Shown here: positions 29,599 to 38,867 of the stretch, piece by piece
How positions within the stretch are numbered: position 1 is the first letter of the stretch
How the letters are laid out: every line of letters starts with the position of its first letter
Assembly: GCA_947599825.1 (NCBI GenBank)
Contig: CANQFS010000009.1
Location: 1-40,892 of the forward strand
Direction: 5' to 3'
DNA from: an uncultured Clostridia bacterium
GTDB taxonomy: Bacteria; Bacillota; Clostridia; TANB77; CAG-508
DNA: 40,892 nt
Made by a program: the position numbers and the translations under genes
The notes under the pieces: generated by a model
What the model saw: only the letters and a program-made list of their open reading frames with translations
Database searches by the model: none
Told to the model about the DNA's origin: nothing

Positions 29599-31660
29599 AC
29601 TGCTTGCGTTTGAATTTTAGGATTACTTTGAATAAGTCTCCGTCTAGGTAGATTTGAAAGGTTCCTTGTTGTAATTCTGTTAAGCTTTGTGCTATGGATA
29701 AACCTAAACCGCTTCCTTCTGTGTTTCTAGAAGATTCTCCTCTTACAAAACGCTCCATCAATTCTTCTGCTGAAATGTTTAGTTTTTCTTTTGATATATT
29801 TTTTAAGTTGATTTCTACTATTTCTTGTTCTAATAATACATCTACATATACGCGCGATTTTGGAAGTGCATATTTTACAATGTTAGAATATAAGTTTTCT
29901 ATTACGCGGTATAAGTAACGACTATCTGCTGTTATTGTGACGTTTTCTTCTGGCAAATTTAATAATAAGTCTAATTTTTTCTCCTTTAATTTATCTTCGA
30001 ATTCGCCTGATACTTGTTTTATTAGTTCCTTTACATCTAATTTTTCCATATTTAATTTGATGCTTCCAGATGATGCTTTTGAAGCTTCTACTAAGTCTTC
30101 TGTTAAATGTTTTAGTCTTTGTGATTTTTGGTCTAATATGGTTAAGTATTCTTCTGCCTTTTTGTTTGGCATTTTTTCTTTTTTTAGTAAGTCTACATAG
30201 TTAATAATAGAGGTTAGTGGTGTTTTTATATCATGTGATACATTGGTAATTAATTCTGTTTTCATTCTTTCGCTTTTTAAGCTTTTGTTAATAGCAGTTT
30301 GTAGACCTCCTGCAATGTCGTTTAAGTAAATGCATAATTGTTTTAGTTCTCCTGTGTATTGACTTTCATCTAAATGAACTTGCGTATTTCCCTCGTATAA
30401 TTCTTTTATTGTTTCTTTTATTTTTTTTAATTTTTTTAGGTATTGGAATGACCAATAGAACATTACACCACATAGTCCAAGAATAAATAATAACATTATT
30501 GGACCTAATGCTATACTTAAGAATCCGCTAAATAATAGTATTAAACTGTATCCTATAATTACAATTGCTAATTCTAATGATAGACTAATATTATTTGAAA
30601 TGTTATTTACAACCTTTTGTATTAATTTATAGATTCGATATATTATAGTGTTTTTCAATAATGTGTGTGTTTTTATTCTTTTTACAGTGGTTAAGTAAAA
30701 TAACATTCCAACTACATAATAAATTGCAATTATTCCTATTATGATTATTCCAATAAAATCAATTTCATTGATGCGCATACCTTGAAAATTATCTATTAGA
30801 ATTAATGCAATTCCTGTTGCAAAAAACAGAAAAGCAAGTACGAATTCATAAGGTATTTTGTCTAGCACATCTAGCTCAATTTCTTGTTTTCCTCTTTTCT
30901 TTCCTGCATAAGTGGTTATAAGAATCATGTATAAAAAAATAAGAATAATATTTATTATAAGCGTAATGATAGCAATTTCATAAATAGGGAATACATTGTC
31001 ATGTAAAATTTTATAATTGTAATAATAGTCTTTATATTGCAAAGGATCTTGTATTCCTGTATATATAGTGCAATCATATTGTTTTAAATCTGTATATGGA
31101 GATTGATAAGCAATATTTTCAAGTGATAGTAAGGAAATATTAGTATTTACCTTTCCTTGCTCATAACTCCAAAAATAGGAATAATTATTTAACTCATTTT
31201 TGATTTCTTCCGTTGTGTCTGTGCTTAGTGTTTGACTTACGTTTGTAATGGCTTCTTTCGTTTTATTATCTATTATTAAAAATTTTAAGTTTTTATTTTG
31301 TAAATAATTTTTATAATAAATTTTTTGTCCTTGTACATCACTTTCTACAACGTCATAATAGTTTGGTATATATAAAGTATATTTATCATTTTGTACTATG
31401 CTTGTTACCTCTCCTAAATGTTGATATTCATCCTGTACTTCTTTTTCATAACTTACTCCTACATTATTGATAATAGATTCTTTATATAAGTTTGCAAATT
31501 GCTTAGATTCAAAAAAGTTATACTCTTTTACGCTTGTGTCTTCTTGCTCATAATACCATATAGAAACAATGGATTTCAATATTGAAAATATAGCAAGTGG
31601 AATAAGAATATAGCAAATTATGCGAATTAATGCTGCATATTTATTTGATGTTTTTTGCAT
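29597..31660 (-). CDS. Membrane sensor histidine kinase (VanS-like)
   Basis: NVSHDIKTPLTSIINYVDLL, RGESSRNTEGSGLGLSIAQSL; multiple TMs. Confidence 0.9.
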   Translation of the reverse strand: MQKTSNKYAALIRIICYILIPLAIFSILKSIVSIWYYEQEDTSVKEYNFFESKQFANLYKESIINNVGVSYEKEVQDEYQHLGEVTSIVQNDKYTLYIPNYYDVVESDVQGQKIYYKNYLQNKNLKFLIIDNKTKEAITNVSQTLSTDTTEEIKNELNNYSYFWSYEQGKVNTNISLLSLENIAYQSPYTDLKQYDCTIYTGIQDPLQYKDYYYNYKILHDNVFPIYEIAIITLIINIILIFLYMILITTYAGKKRGKQEIELDVLDKIPYEFVLAFLFFATGIALILIDNFQGMRINEIDFIGIIIIGIIAIYYVVGMLFYLTTVKRIKTHTLLKNTIIYRIYKLIQKVVNNISNNISLSLELAIVIIGYSLILLFSGFLSIALGPIMLLFILGLCGVMFYWSFQYLKKLKKIKETIKELYEGNTQVHLDESQYTGELKQLCIYLNDIAGGLQTAINKSLKSERMKTELITNVSHDIKTPLTSIINYVDLLKKEKMPNKKAEEYLTILDQKSQRLKHLTEDLVEASKASSGSIKLNMEKLDVKELIKQVSGEFEDKLKEKKLDLLLNLPEENVTITADSRYLYRVIENLYSNIVKYALPKSRVYVDVLLEQEIVEINLKNISKEKLNISAEELMERFVRGESSRNTEGSGLGLSIAQSLTELQQGTFQIYLDGDLFKVILKFKRKQ

Positions 31661-32369
31661 GTTTTGGTTCCTCCTCTAATTTTTCTATTTTATATCCTAT
31701 TCCCCAAATAACTTTTAAGTATTTTGGCTCTTTTGGATTGATTTCGATTTTTTCTCGAATGTGACGAATATGTACTGCAATGATATTATCTGCTCCATAA
31801 GCCTCGTCTTCCCAAACATTTTCATATATTTGGTTAATGGAATATACTTTTCCTTTGTTTTTTGTTAGAAATTTTAAAATGTTATATTCGGTTGGTGTTA
31901 GTTTTATTTCTCTTCCTTCTACTTCTACTTGTTTTGTATCATCATTTATTATTAAGTCACCTGTTTGATAAATTGTGCCTTCTTCTTTCTTTTGAAAAGA
32001 ACCTAAAGAAGTGTATCTTCTAATTTGTGAGTTGACTCTTGCAATTAGCTCTACTGGATTAAAAGGCTTTGTTACATAGTCGTCAGCACCATTATTTAAG
32101 CCTGCTACTTTGTCGTAATCTTCAGATTTTGCAGATAGCATAATAATAGGTACTGTTTTTGTTTCCCTTATTTTACTTGCTGTTGTCATTCCGTCCATTT
32201 TAGGCATCATTATATCTAAAATTACTAAGTGAATTTCTTCTTTTCCCATAATTTCTAATGCTTCTTTTCCATTGTAGGCTTTGAATATTTTGTAACCTTC
32301 CTTGCTCAAATAAATTTCAATGGCATTTACAATTTCTTTATCATCATCACAAACTAAAATATTATACAT
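31641..32369 (-). CDS. OmpR-family response regulator (VanR-like)
   Basis: VCDDDKEIVNAI, GADDYVTKPFNP; overlaps the kinase start. Confidence 0.93.
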   Translation of the reverse strand: MYNILVCDDDKEIVNAIEIYLSKEGYKIFKAYNGKEALEIMGKEEIHLVILDIMMPKMDGMTTASKIRETKTVPIIMLSAKSEDYDKVAGLNNGADDYVTKPFNPVELIARVNSQIRRYTSLGSFQKKEEGTIYQTGDLIINDDTKQVEVEGREIKLTPTEYNILKFLTKNKGKVYSINQIYENVWEDEAYGADNIIAVHIRHIREKIEINPKEPKYLKVIWGIGYKIEKLEEEPKHAKNIK

Positions 32370-32453
32370 TTTTTCTTTCCTTCCTATTTTTGCATGTATT
32401 TTTTATTTCTTATTTTTTTGTATTTTTCAGCGCAATGACTTCTTCTGCTTAAT

Positions 32454-32510
32454 AGTATAACATACATTTCTTAAGAAAAAAGTAGTTGGTTTCTTAAAGT
32501 TTTATTAAGA
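32454..32510 (-). promoter_or_regulatory. Candidate response-regulator promoter with three TTTMTTAA-type direct repeats upstream of a TATACT -10
   Basis: + strand TTTCTTAA at 32467, TTTCTTAA at 32490, TTTATTAA at 32501 (spacings 23 and 11); TATACT at 32459-32454. Confidence 0.45.
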
Positions 32511-32514
32511 AAAA

Positions 32515-32661
32515 GGAAAGATTTGGGACGCGTCCAAAACTTTCCTACTTTTCATTATGAGTATTTACATTATGTTTTATTAACTTCATTTTTTATAAAT
32601 ATATAAATTATATGGTAATATTTTTTAGATGGAAAGTTTTGGACGCGTCCCAAATCTTTCC
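32515..32661. repeat. 147-bp element bounded by perfect 31-bp inverted repeats (MITE-like)
   Basis: GGAAAGATTTGGGACGCGTCCAAAACTTTCC (32515-32545) is the exact reverse complement of 32631-32661. Confidence 0.9.
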
Positions 32662-33776
32662 TGCTCTCTATATTCTATGAAATCTTCTACTAGGACTTTC
32701 AACATTGCTATAACTGGCACTGCTAAAAACATTCCAACTATGCCGAAGTATGCTCCTCCTATGGTAACTGCAAGAATAACTAAAATTGGATTGATTTTTA
32801 GAGAGTTTCCTACTATTTTAGGGTTTATGATGTTGGCATCAATTTGTTGTAAAATGGTTACAATAATTAATAGCCAGATTGCTTGAGATAAACCTCCTGT
32901 AAGTAATGTAATAATTCCTGCTATGATTACTGCAATTATTGCTCCTATGTATGGAATTAAGTTGAAAATTCCTATCATAAAGCCTAATAAAATTGCATAT
33001 TTTACTCCTAGTATGCTCATAGCAATAGATGTCAATATTCCTACCACAATGGCATCTAAAAATTGGCTAGATAAAAAGTGGAAGAAAATTTCATTTGTTC
33101 TATGAAAGTATTTATCTATATTTTGATATGCTTTTTCATTAAATATAGAGCCTGCTAGTCTCCTAAAAAAGGTTAAGATTTCTGTTCTACTATTTAAGAT
33201 ATAGATGGAAACTACTATTGCAACGAATATGTCAAATATTCCACTTGCAAAGCTAATGGCTCCTTGAGCATATTGCGTTAGTACATCTACATTTATAATT
33301 TGCTTAATATCTATATTTTCTAATTCTTTTACTACTCTTGTAATTACTTCTGTTTTCCAAAAAGAATCTTCTGGAAGTTCATTAATTTTTGATACAGCTG
33401 TTTCATAATAAGAAGCAAAATTATTGGTTAAGTCAATAATGCTTTGCACAATTGGTGGTACTATGAAATTTATTAAGATTACTAATAAAATTAGGGCAAT
33501 TAAATATACTGTAAAAACACTTAATGGTCTTGCCTTTTTTGCAATAATTCTAACTTTTTTACTTTTTTTATAAGTTATTTCTATTTTTTTGCAAGGAATG
33601 TATAATATATATGCTATTAAAACTCCTGTTGCAAAAGGAGCAAGTATACTTAATAAATTTTTTACCCAGTCCATAATTTGCCCTATACTATCTACAGTTT
33701 TGTAAACAAATATAGTAGCAATGGCAAATGTGAACCAATATAACCATTTTTTCCAGTTTTTTGTTTTTTCCTTCAT
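32625..33776 (-). CDS. AI-2E family transporter (PerM/YdiK-like)
   Basis: About 8 TMs, PYIGAIIAVIIAGIITLL, QQIDANIINPKIVGNSLKINPILVILAVTIGG. Confidence 0.93.
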   Translation of the reverse strand: MKEKTKNWKKWLYWFTFAIATIFVYKTVDSIGQIMDWVKNLLSILAPFATGVLIAYILYIPCKKIEITYKKSKKVRIIAKKARPLSVFTVYLIALILLVILINFIVPPIVQSIIDLTNNFASYYETAVSKINELPEDSFWKTEVITRVVKELENIDIKQIINVDVLTQYAQGAISFASGIFDIFVAIVVSIYILNSRTEILTFFRRLAGSIFNEKAYQNIDKYFHRTNEIFFHFLSSQFLDAIVVGILTSIAMSILGVKYAILLGFMIGIFNLIPYIGAIIAVIIAGIITLLTGGLSQAIWLLIIVTILQQIDANIINPKIVGNSLKINPILVILAVTIGGAYFGIVGMFLAVPVIAMLKVLVEDFIEYREQERFGTRPKLSI

Positions 33777-33846
33777 TTTTGTTCCTTTCTCTCTTCAATT
33801 TAAAAGTGCTTATAGTAATAAAAAATTGTTTCTTTCAAATTATATT

Positions 33847-33928
33847 TTTTATAATTATTGAATCTAGTTTAATAATTTATTATATTTAAATCTACTTTTA
33901 TAATTTATTATATTTGAATCTATTTTTA
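33847..33928. repeat. 28-bp tandem repeat, about 2.9 copies
   Basis: TAATTTATTATATTTRAATCTAYTTTTA at 33873-33900 and 33901-33928 with a degenerate preceding copy. Confidence 0.8.
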
Positions 33929-33939
33929 CACTATTTTAG

Positions 33940-33966
33940 TTAAGTCCTGTCCCAAATGGCAATCTA
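33940..33966. repeat. Single CTGTCCCAAATGGCAATCT repeat unit abutting the exodeoxyribonuclease stop codon
   Basis: Shares GTCCC and AAATGGCAAT words with 29473-29598. Confidence 0.5.
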
Positions 33967-34719
33967 AAGTTCAATATCTAACTCCACTGGGCAATGGTCA
34001 CTTCCAAATACTTTATCATGAATTTTACTATCTTTTATGTTTTTTTGAATGGAGTTTGATGTTATAAAATAATCTATTCTCCACCCTACATTTTTTTCTC
34101 TTGCTTTCATCATATATGACCACCATGTATAAGCATTTTCTTTTTCTGGATACAAATAGCGGAATGTATCAGTAAAGCCTGCTTGCAATAATTGCGTCAT
34201 TTTGTTTCTTTCTTCGTCTGTGAAACCTGCATTGTTGTGATTTGTTTTTGGATTTTTTAAGTCTATTTCTTCATGTGCTACGTTGAAGTCTCCACAGTAT
34301 ATAACTGGTTTCTTTTTGTCTAAGGAAAGTAAGTATTTTCGTATTTCATCTTCCCATATCATACGATACTCTAATCTTTCTAGTTCTCGTTTGGAATTTG
34401 GTGTATAACAATTTACTAGATAAAATTTTTCAAATTCTAATGTGATAATTCTTCCTTCTTGGTCATGCTCTTCTTTTCCTATGCCATAAGTAACGTTTAA
34501 TGGTTTCTTTTTTGTAAACACTGCTGTTCCTGAATATCCCTTTTTTACAGCACTATTCCAATATTGATAATATCCGTCTAGTATAAGCTCTATTTGGCCT
34601 TCTTGCATTTTGGTTTCTTGAACACTGAAAATATCTGCATCAATTTCTTGAAAGAAGTCCATAAATCCTTTATTTAATATTGCTCTTAAGCCGTTTACAT
34701 TCCATGAGATAAGTTTCAT
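33964..34719 (-). CDS. xth: Exodeoxyribonuclease III
   Basis: MKLISWNVNGLRAIL, VYCGDFNVAHEEIDL-like, WRIDYF, FGSDHCPVELDI. Confidence 0.95.
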   Translation of the reverse strand: MKLISWNVNGLRAILNKGFMDFFQEIDADIFSVQETKMQEGQIELILDGYYQYWNSAVKKGYSGTAVFTKKKPLNVTYGIGKEEHDQEGRIITLEFEKFYLVNCYTPNSKRELERLEYRMIWEDEIRKYLLSLDKKKPVIYCGDFNVAHEEIDLKNPKTNHNNAGFTDEERNKMTQLLQAGFTDTFRYLYPEKENAYTWWSYMMKAREKNVGWRIDYFITSNSIQKNIKDSKIHDKVFGSDHCPVELDIEL

Positions 34720-34798
34720 GTTGCCCTCCTATTTTTATTTGGTGTTTTATTTTCCTTTTTTATATTATCACGCATAGCAAAAAAGTGCAATAGTACAT

Positions 34799-34841
34799 GG
34801 AACAAAAAAGGGCTCCCTTTGTTTAGGGCGTCCCTCTTGTT
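34799..34841. repeat. Degenerate GGGCTCCC / GGGCGTCCC repeat
   Basis: ggaacaaaaaagggctccctttgtttagggcgtccctcttg. Confidence 0.45.
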
Positions 34842-34851
34842 TTTCTATTTT

Positions 34852-35844
34852 TTAAAATTCATATACATATGCTTCTAGTGATTTTCTACCATACTGTAAA
34901 GCGCTAGTATGAGAATTCATATAAATATCTAGTTTGCTATTTGATATTGCTCCACCTCTATCTTGTACTACAAACCAGCCACCGTTTGGCTTATCTTTTA
35001 ATGCTGGAATATAAATAATTGTTCCTATTGCATAACCGCTACCTGCTGCTACTGTGTACCATTGTGTTGCTTTTGCTCCTGAAGCTGTGATTCCATTTGT
35101 TTTTCCACAACATTTTATGCAAGCACAATATGCTGATGTGTTAAATGTTTTTACTGTTGGTGTAATTCCCTGTACTTTTTGAGCAAGTGCTGTAGATGCT
35201 GTTACTGCTGGGTTTGTTGTAGCAACTCTTTCTGCTGCACTTCTTGAGGTAACTTGGGCTGTTCTTACTTCTACTATTTTTGTAACTGGTTCTTTTATAA
35301 TTTTTGATGAAATTTCTATTCTTTCAATTTCTACTTCGTTTTGATATTTTGCTTTATAAGTAATTTCTTTTAAGCCGTCAACTCCATTTTGAATAACTCT
35401 GTTTTGAGTAGTTCCTTCGCCTGTTGATTCTTTTGTAACAGTTTCATATGGAATTACTACTTGTTCTGTTACTAATTTTTCGGTTATAGTTCCATAAGAA
35501 CTTAAAATTTCTTCTTTTGTGATAACGTTTTCTCTTTCTGCAATTTCGCCTTGATATTCTGCTTTATTAAAAATATGAATTGTTTTATTTTCTGTAATGT
35601 TTTCCTCTAAGCCCGGAGTTACCATTTCTTCTTGCGTTAGAGTAATGTGATTTTCATTTAATATATCTTCTACTTTCGTTTTTGAGGTTAATACTATCAT
35701 TTCATAGTCGTTTGAAAGTATGATTTTTACGTTTGTTAACCTAGCATTTGATGCCATAACACCAATTCCTGTAATGAAGATAAATATGCAACTAATGGCT
35801 AATATTTTCATCATGGATACAGATGCTTTTTCGTTTTTGTTCAT
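34852..35844 (-). CDS. DUF348/G5/3D-domain cell-wall protein (YabE-like)
   Basis: DUF348-like N-terminus, G5-like region, 3D domain TFNTSAYCACIKCCGKTNGITASG...VVQDRGGAISNSKLDIYM. Confidence 0.9.
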   Translation of the reverse strand: MNKNEKASVSMMKILAISCIFIFITGIGVMASNARLTNVKIILSNDYEMIVLTSKTKVEDILNENHITLTQEEMVTPGLEENITENKTIHIFNKAEYQGEIAERENVITKEEILSSYGTITEKLVTEQVVIPYETVTKESTGEGTTQNRVIQNGVDGLKEITYKAKYQNEVEIERIEISSKIIKEPVTKIVEVRTAQVTSRSAAERVATTNPAVTASTALAQKVQGITPTVKTFNTSAYCACIKCCGKTNGITASGAKATQWYTVAAGSGYAIGTIIYIPALKDKPNGGWFVVQDRGGAISNSKLDIYMNSHTSALQYGRKSLEAYVYEF

Positions 35845-35879
35845 AAAAATTTTTTTCCTCCTCTTTGGATTGCATGGCC

Positions 35880-35908
35880 ATTATATCATTGTTTCTTTTG
35901 TGTGTCAA
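35880..35908 (-). promoter_or_regulatory. Consensus sigma-A promoter for the G5/3D gene
   Basis: TTGACA, 17-bp spacer, TATAAT, all consensus. Confidence 0.82.
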
Positions 35909-36099
35909 ATTTTTACTTTTCTTACAGCCTTATGGTTTTTACGTTTTTCTTTCTTGCTTTAGAAGGCTTGTAATGCTTGTCTTTACTATAGTATATGCCT
36001 TACTTTGGTATTTTATTCTTTTTTTGAGAAATTTTTCCAAAATTTTATTATATAACTATTTATGGATTTTTAATTATTTTTAGGCTTTTTTATATAAAA

Positions 36100-36146
36100 A
36101 GCCTAGGATTTTCTATCAAATAGAATTTTTAAGAAAATCTAAGGCT
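36100..36146 (-). terminator. Probable terminator downstream of tatD
   Basis: Minus strand GCCTTAGATTTTCT...AGAAAATCCTAGGCTTTTT with two stem mismatches. Confidence 0.6.
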
Positions 36147-36167
36147 CACCATATTTATATATTCTGA

Positions 36168-36250
36168 TCTTTTATATTGTATATTTTATATTGTATACTT
36201 TATATTGTATACTTTATATTGTATATTTTATATTGTATATTTTACATTTT
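36168..36250. repeat. 14-bp tandem repeat (YTTTATATTGTATA), about 5-6 copies, at the tatD 3' end
   Basis: ttttatattgtata ttttatattgtata ctttatattgtata ctttatattgtata ttttatattgtata. Confidence 0.9.
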
Positions 36251-36257
36251 TATATCT

Positions 36258-37047
36258 TTATTTTTCAATTTCAAAAATCTTCATCGCATTTTCGTAAGTC
36301 ATTTTTGCTACTTCTTCTAGTGGAATATTTTTAAATTCTGCTATTTTTTTTGCTACAAATTTTACATTTCGGCTATCGTTTCTAGTTCCTCTTTTTGGCT
36401 CTGGTGCTAAGTAAGGGCTATCTGTTTCAATTAGTATTTTATCTATTGGAACCATAGAAACTATTTCTTCTGCATTTTTTGAATTTTTGAAGGTAATTGG
36501 CCCTGCAAATGATATATAATAACCTAATTTTAATGCTTCTTTTACTAATTCTCTGTTAAGTGGACAACAATGAAATACACCTTTTTTACTTACTTCATGC
36601 TTTTTCAACATTTCTAATGTATCCTCAAGTGCTTCTCTTGTATGAATTACAATTGGTAATTTGTATATATTTGCAAGTTCAATTTGATTTTCAAACATTT
36701 CTTTTTGAATTTCTTTATTTTCCTTATTCCAGTAGTAGTCTAGGCCTATTTCTCCTACTGCTACTATTTTTCTATTTTCATTTTGTTGCAACATACTTTC
36801 TATTTCTTGTAACATTGTTTTTATGCTTTTACTATTCTCTGGTACATCATTTGGAGATATTCCACAAATGCTATATATAAATGGATATTTTTTAGAAAGT
36901 TCTATACTAAATTTTGAAGATGGTATATCATAGCCGAACACAATTCCATTTGCTAATTCCTTCTTTTTTTGTTTGTTCTATAATTTCTTCTCTATCTTCA
37001 TCAAATTTTTCATCATTATAATGCGAATGTGAGTCAAAGAATTCCAT
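36258..37047 (-). pseudogene. tatD: TatD family deoxyribonuclease, interrupted by a one-base frameshift
   Basis: N-terminal frame MEFFDSHSHYNDEKFDEDREEIIEQTKKEGI... ends early at ISKWNCVRL*; the other frame continues ...GIVFGYDIPSSKFSIELSKKYPF. Confidence 0.88.
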
Positions 37048-37063
37048 TTTTACCTCCCTTCTT

Positions 37064-37109
37064 TATAATACAACAACTCAAGAAGTAGTACCTCCTGAGT
37101 TGTATTATA
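37064..37109 (-). promoter_or_regulatory. Long hairpin in the acpS-tatD spacer
   Basis: Minus strand TATAATA-CAACTCAGGAGG-tacta-CTTCTTGAGTTG-ttg-TATTATA; 12-bp inner stem with two G-U pairs. Confidence 0.6.
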
Positions 37110-37131
37110 TCTTTTTTAAAATATCAAGTAA

Positions 37132-37509
37132 TTATTTTGTTACAATTACACACGTTGCTGTTGCATATTCTTTTAAATGGGAAAGGCTAATGTCTATTTG
37201 CTCGATATTATTACAAAATTTTTTATTTAAAAATTCTACTTGTGGTTTTCCCTGATTATTGTTTACTATTTGTACATCTGTCCATGTTATTTCATATTTG
37301 TTTTCTAATGTTTCTGAAATTGCTTTGAAAATTGCTTCTTTTGCTGCAAAACGAGCTGCAAAATGCTGATATTTCATTTGCTTTTTATTATTGCAATATT
37401 CTATTTCTAAAGGAGTATATATTTTGTTTATGAAGTTTTCTCCTAAGTTTTCAATTGATTCTTGAATTCTATTTACTTCAATTATGTCTGTTCCACAAGT
37501 GATTTTCAT
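37132..37509 (-). CDS. acpS: Holo-[acyl-carrier-protein] synthase
   Basis: CGTDIIEVNRIQESI, FAARFAAKEAIFKAI, DISLSHLKEYATATCVI. Confidence 0.94.
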   Translation of the reverse strand: MKITCGTDIIEVNRIQESIENLGENFINKIYTPLEIEYCNNKKQMKYQHFAARFAAKEAIFKAISETLENKYEITWTDVQIVNNNQGKPQVEFLNKKFCNNIEQIDISLSHLKEYATATCVIVTK

Positions 37510-37547
37510 TGTTTATTTCCCTTTCTACATTATAGTTGAGTAAAATT

Positions 37548-38789
37548 TTAGTCTAAATTTAAAAATAATAACACAAAATTTACAATATTGAAAATTAAGG
37601 CTCCTACTAGAATAACTAACAAAATGCGATTTGTTTTTTGTGTTTTTTCAATATTTAAATCTTTATATGCTATATCATATTGTTCTTTTATTTTTTCAAA
37701 CAATTCTTTTAATTCTAAGGTTTCTTCCCACTTATTGCAAAGCATGCTTCCTTGCTCGTTTTGGGTAATTTCTTGCATTCCTATATTTTTCATAAAATTT
37801 AGCAATTCTTCTCTTGCTTTTCTTAAAGTTTTGCCTTTTTTTATTTCTAAGTTCATCTTTTTTAGGTAAATTTTCTTATATAATAATAATAAATATGTGT
37901 ATAAATATTCCTGTTCATATGCAAAAGGTAATTTCGTATAATTTTCAGTATTAATGCTTGAAGTAAGTAGCGTTGTTCCTTGCTTTGTAAAGCCTAATTT
38001 TACATATTTTAGTGGTTCTAATATTTGTTTTTTATATATTTCTTCAGTATAATTTACTTGATGATTGCTTGGCAAAATATTGCTAAATTTCATAAATTCA
38101 TCTTGTAAATTATTAAAATCTTCTTCTTTATTCCAATTTTCTTGTTCTAAACATACATAAGAATATGTAAGAAATCTTTCTTCTTCTAAATTCATTTCTT
38201 TTGCATCTTTACTTGGAGTTGTTATGCTTTTTATAATATTTGTTAGTTCTTTTATATCTTTTAAATTATTGGTTTGAATTCGAATGTTTTCATAGTTTAA
38301 CGAATTGCTTTCTGAATATATATCTCGAAATTTATAATTGAAATTTAATACATCTTCAAAGTCACTTTCATTTTCAATAATTGTTTTAAATATTAAAAAA
38401 CATATTCCTGTTTTAAAGCATACTATTTCCATTTTGGGAATATCAAAAAATATACCATTTTTTTCTCCAACTTTTCCTTGTACTTCTTTTCCTAATGTAT
38501 ATTCAAACATAGTACAAGGATATTTTGAAAGTAAAGCAGATTTCATACTATTATCTAATTTTTCTAATTGCGTTCTTTGCTCCTTACTATAAAGAAAAGA
38601 TGAAAATAGATAGTTTCTTACACTTGGTAAAAAATATGTATAAATATTTAAATCTTTTTCTTTTTCCCATATTTTTAATGTGCAATGCTTATCTGTTAGT
38701 AATTTTAATAAATATTGATTATATTTTTTTTCGTCTATTACATAAGGGTAAATAAAATAGGAATATTGGTATTTTATCTTTCGTTCCAT
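37548..38789 (-). CDS. Hypothetical membrane-anchored protein with CorA-like layout
   Basis: Mixed N-terminal domain, helical stalk, C-terminal hydrophobic hairpin-like segment; no GMN motif. Confidence 0.6.
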   Translation of the reverse strand: MERKIKYQYSYFIYPYVIDEKKYNQYLLKLLTDKHCTLKIWEKEKDLNIYTYFLPSVRNYLFSSFLYSKEQRTQLEKLDNSMKSALLSKYPCTMFEYTLGKEVQGKVGEKNGIFFDIPKMEIVCFKTGICFLIFKTIIENESDFEDVLNFNYKFRDIYSESNSLNYENIRIQTNNLKDIKELTNIIKSITTPSKDAKEMNLEEERFLTYSYVCLEQENWNKEEDFNNLQDEFMKFSNILPSNHQVNYTEEIYKKQILEPLKYVKLGFTKQGTTLLTSSINTENYTKLPFAYEQEYLYTYLLLLYKKIYLKKMNLEIKKGKTLRKAREELLNFMKNIGMQEITQNEQGSMLCNKWEETLELKELFEKIKEQYDIAYKDLNIEKTQKTNRILLVILVGALIFNIVNFVLLFLNLD

Positions 38790-38867
38790 TTTTTCCTCCT
38801 AAAAACGCATTTGGGCATTTTTCCATAATTTATTATTGGAAATAGGGCTAGTTTATAGCCCTTTTCT

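Noticed and set aside
35845-36080. c-di-AMP (ydaO/yuaA-type) riboswitch upstream of the G5/3D gene
   Set aside because: Such genes are often under this riboswitch, but the consensus promoter lies close to the start, leaving too short a leader, and no conserved core motifs are visible.
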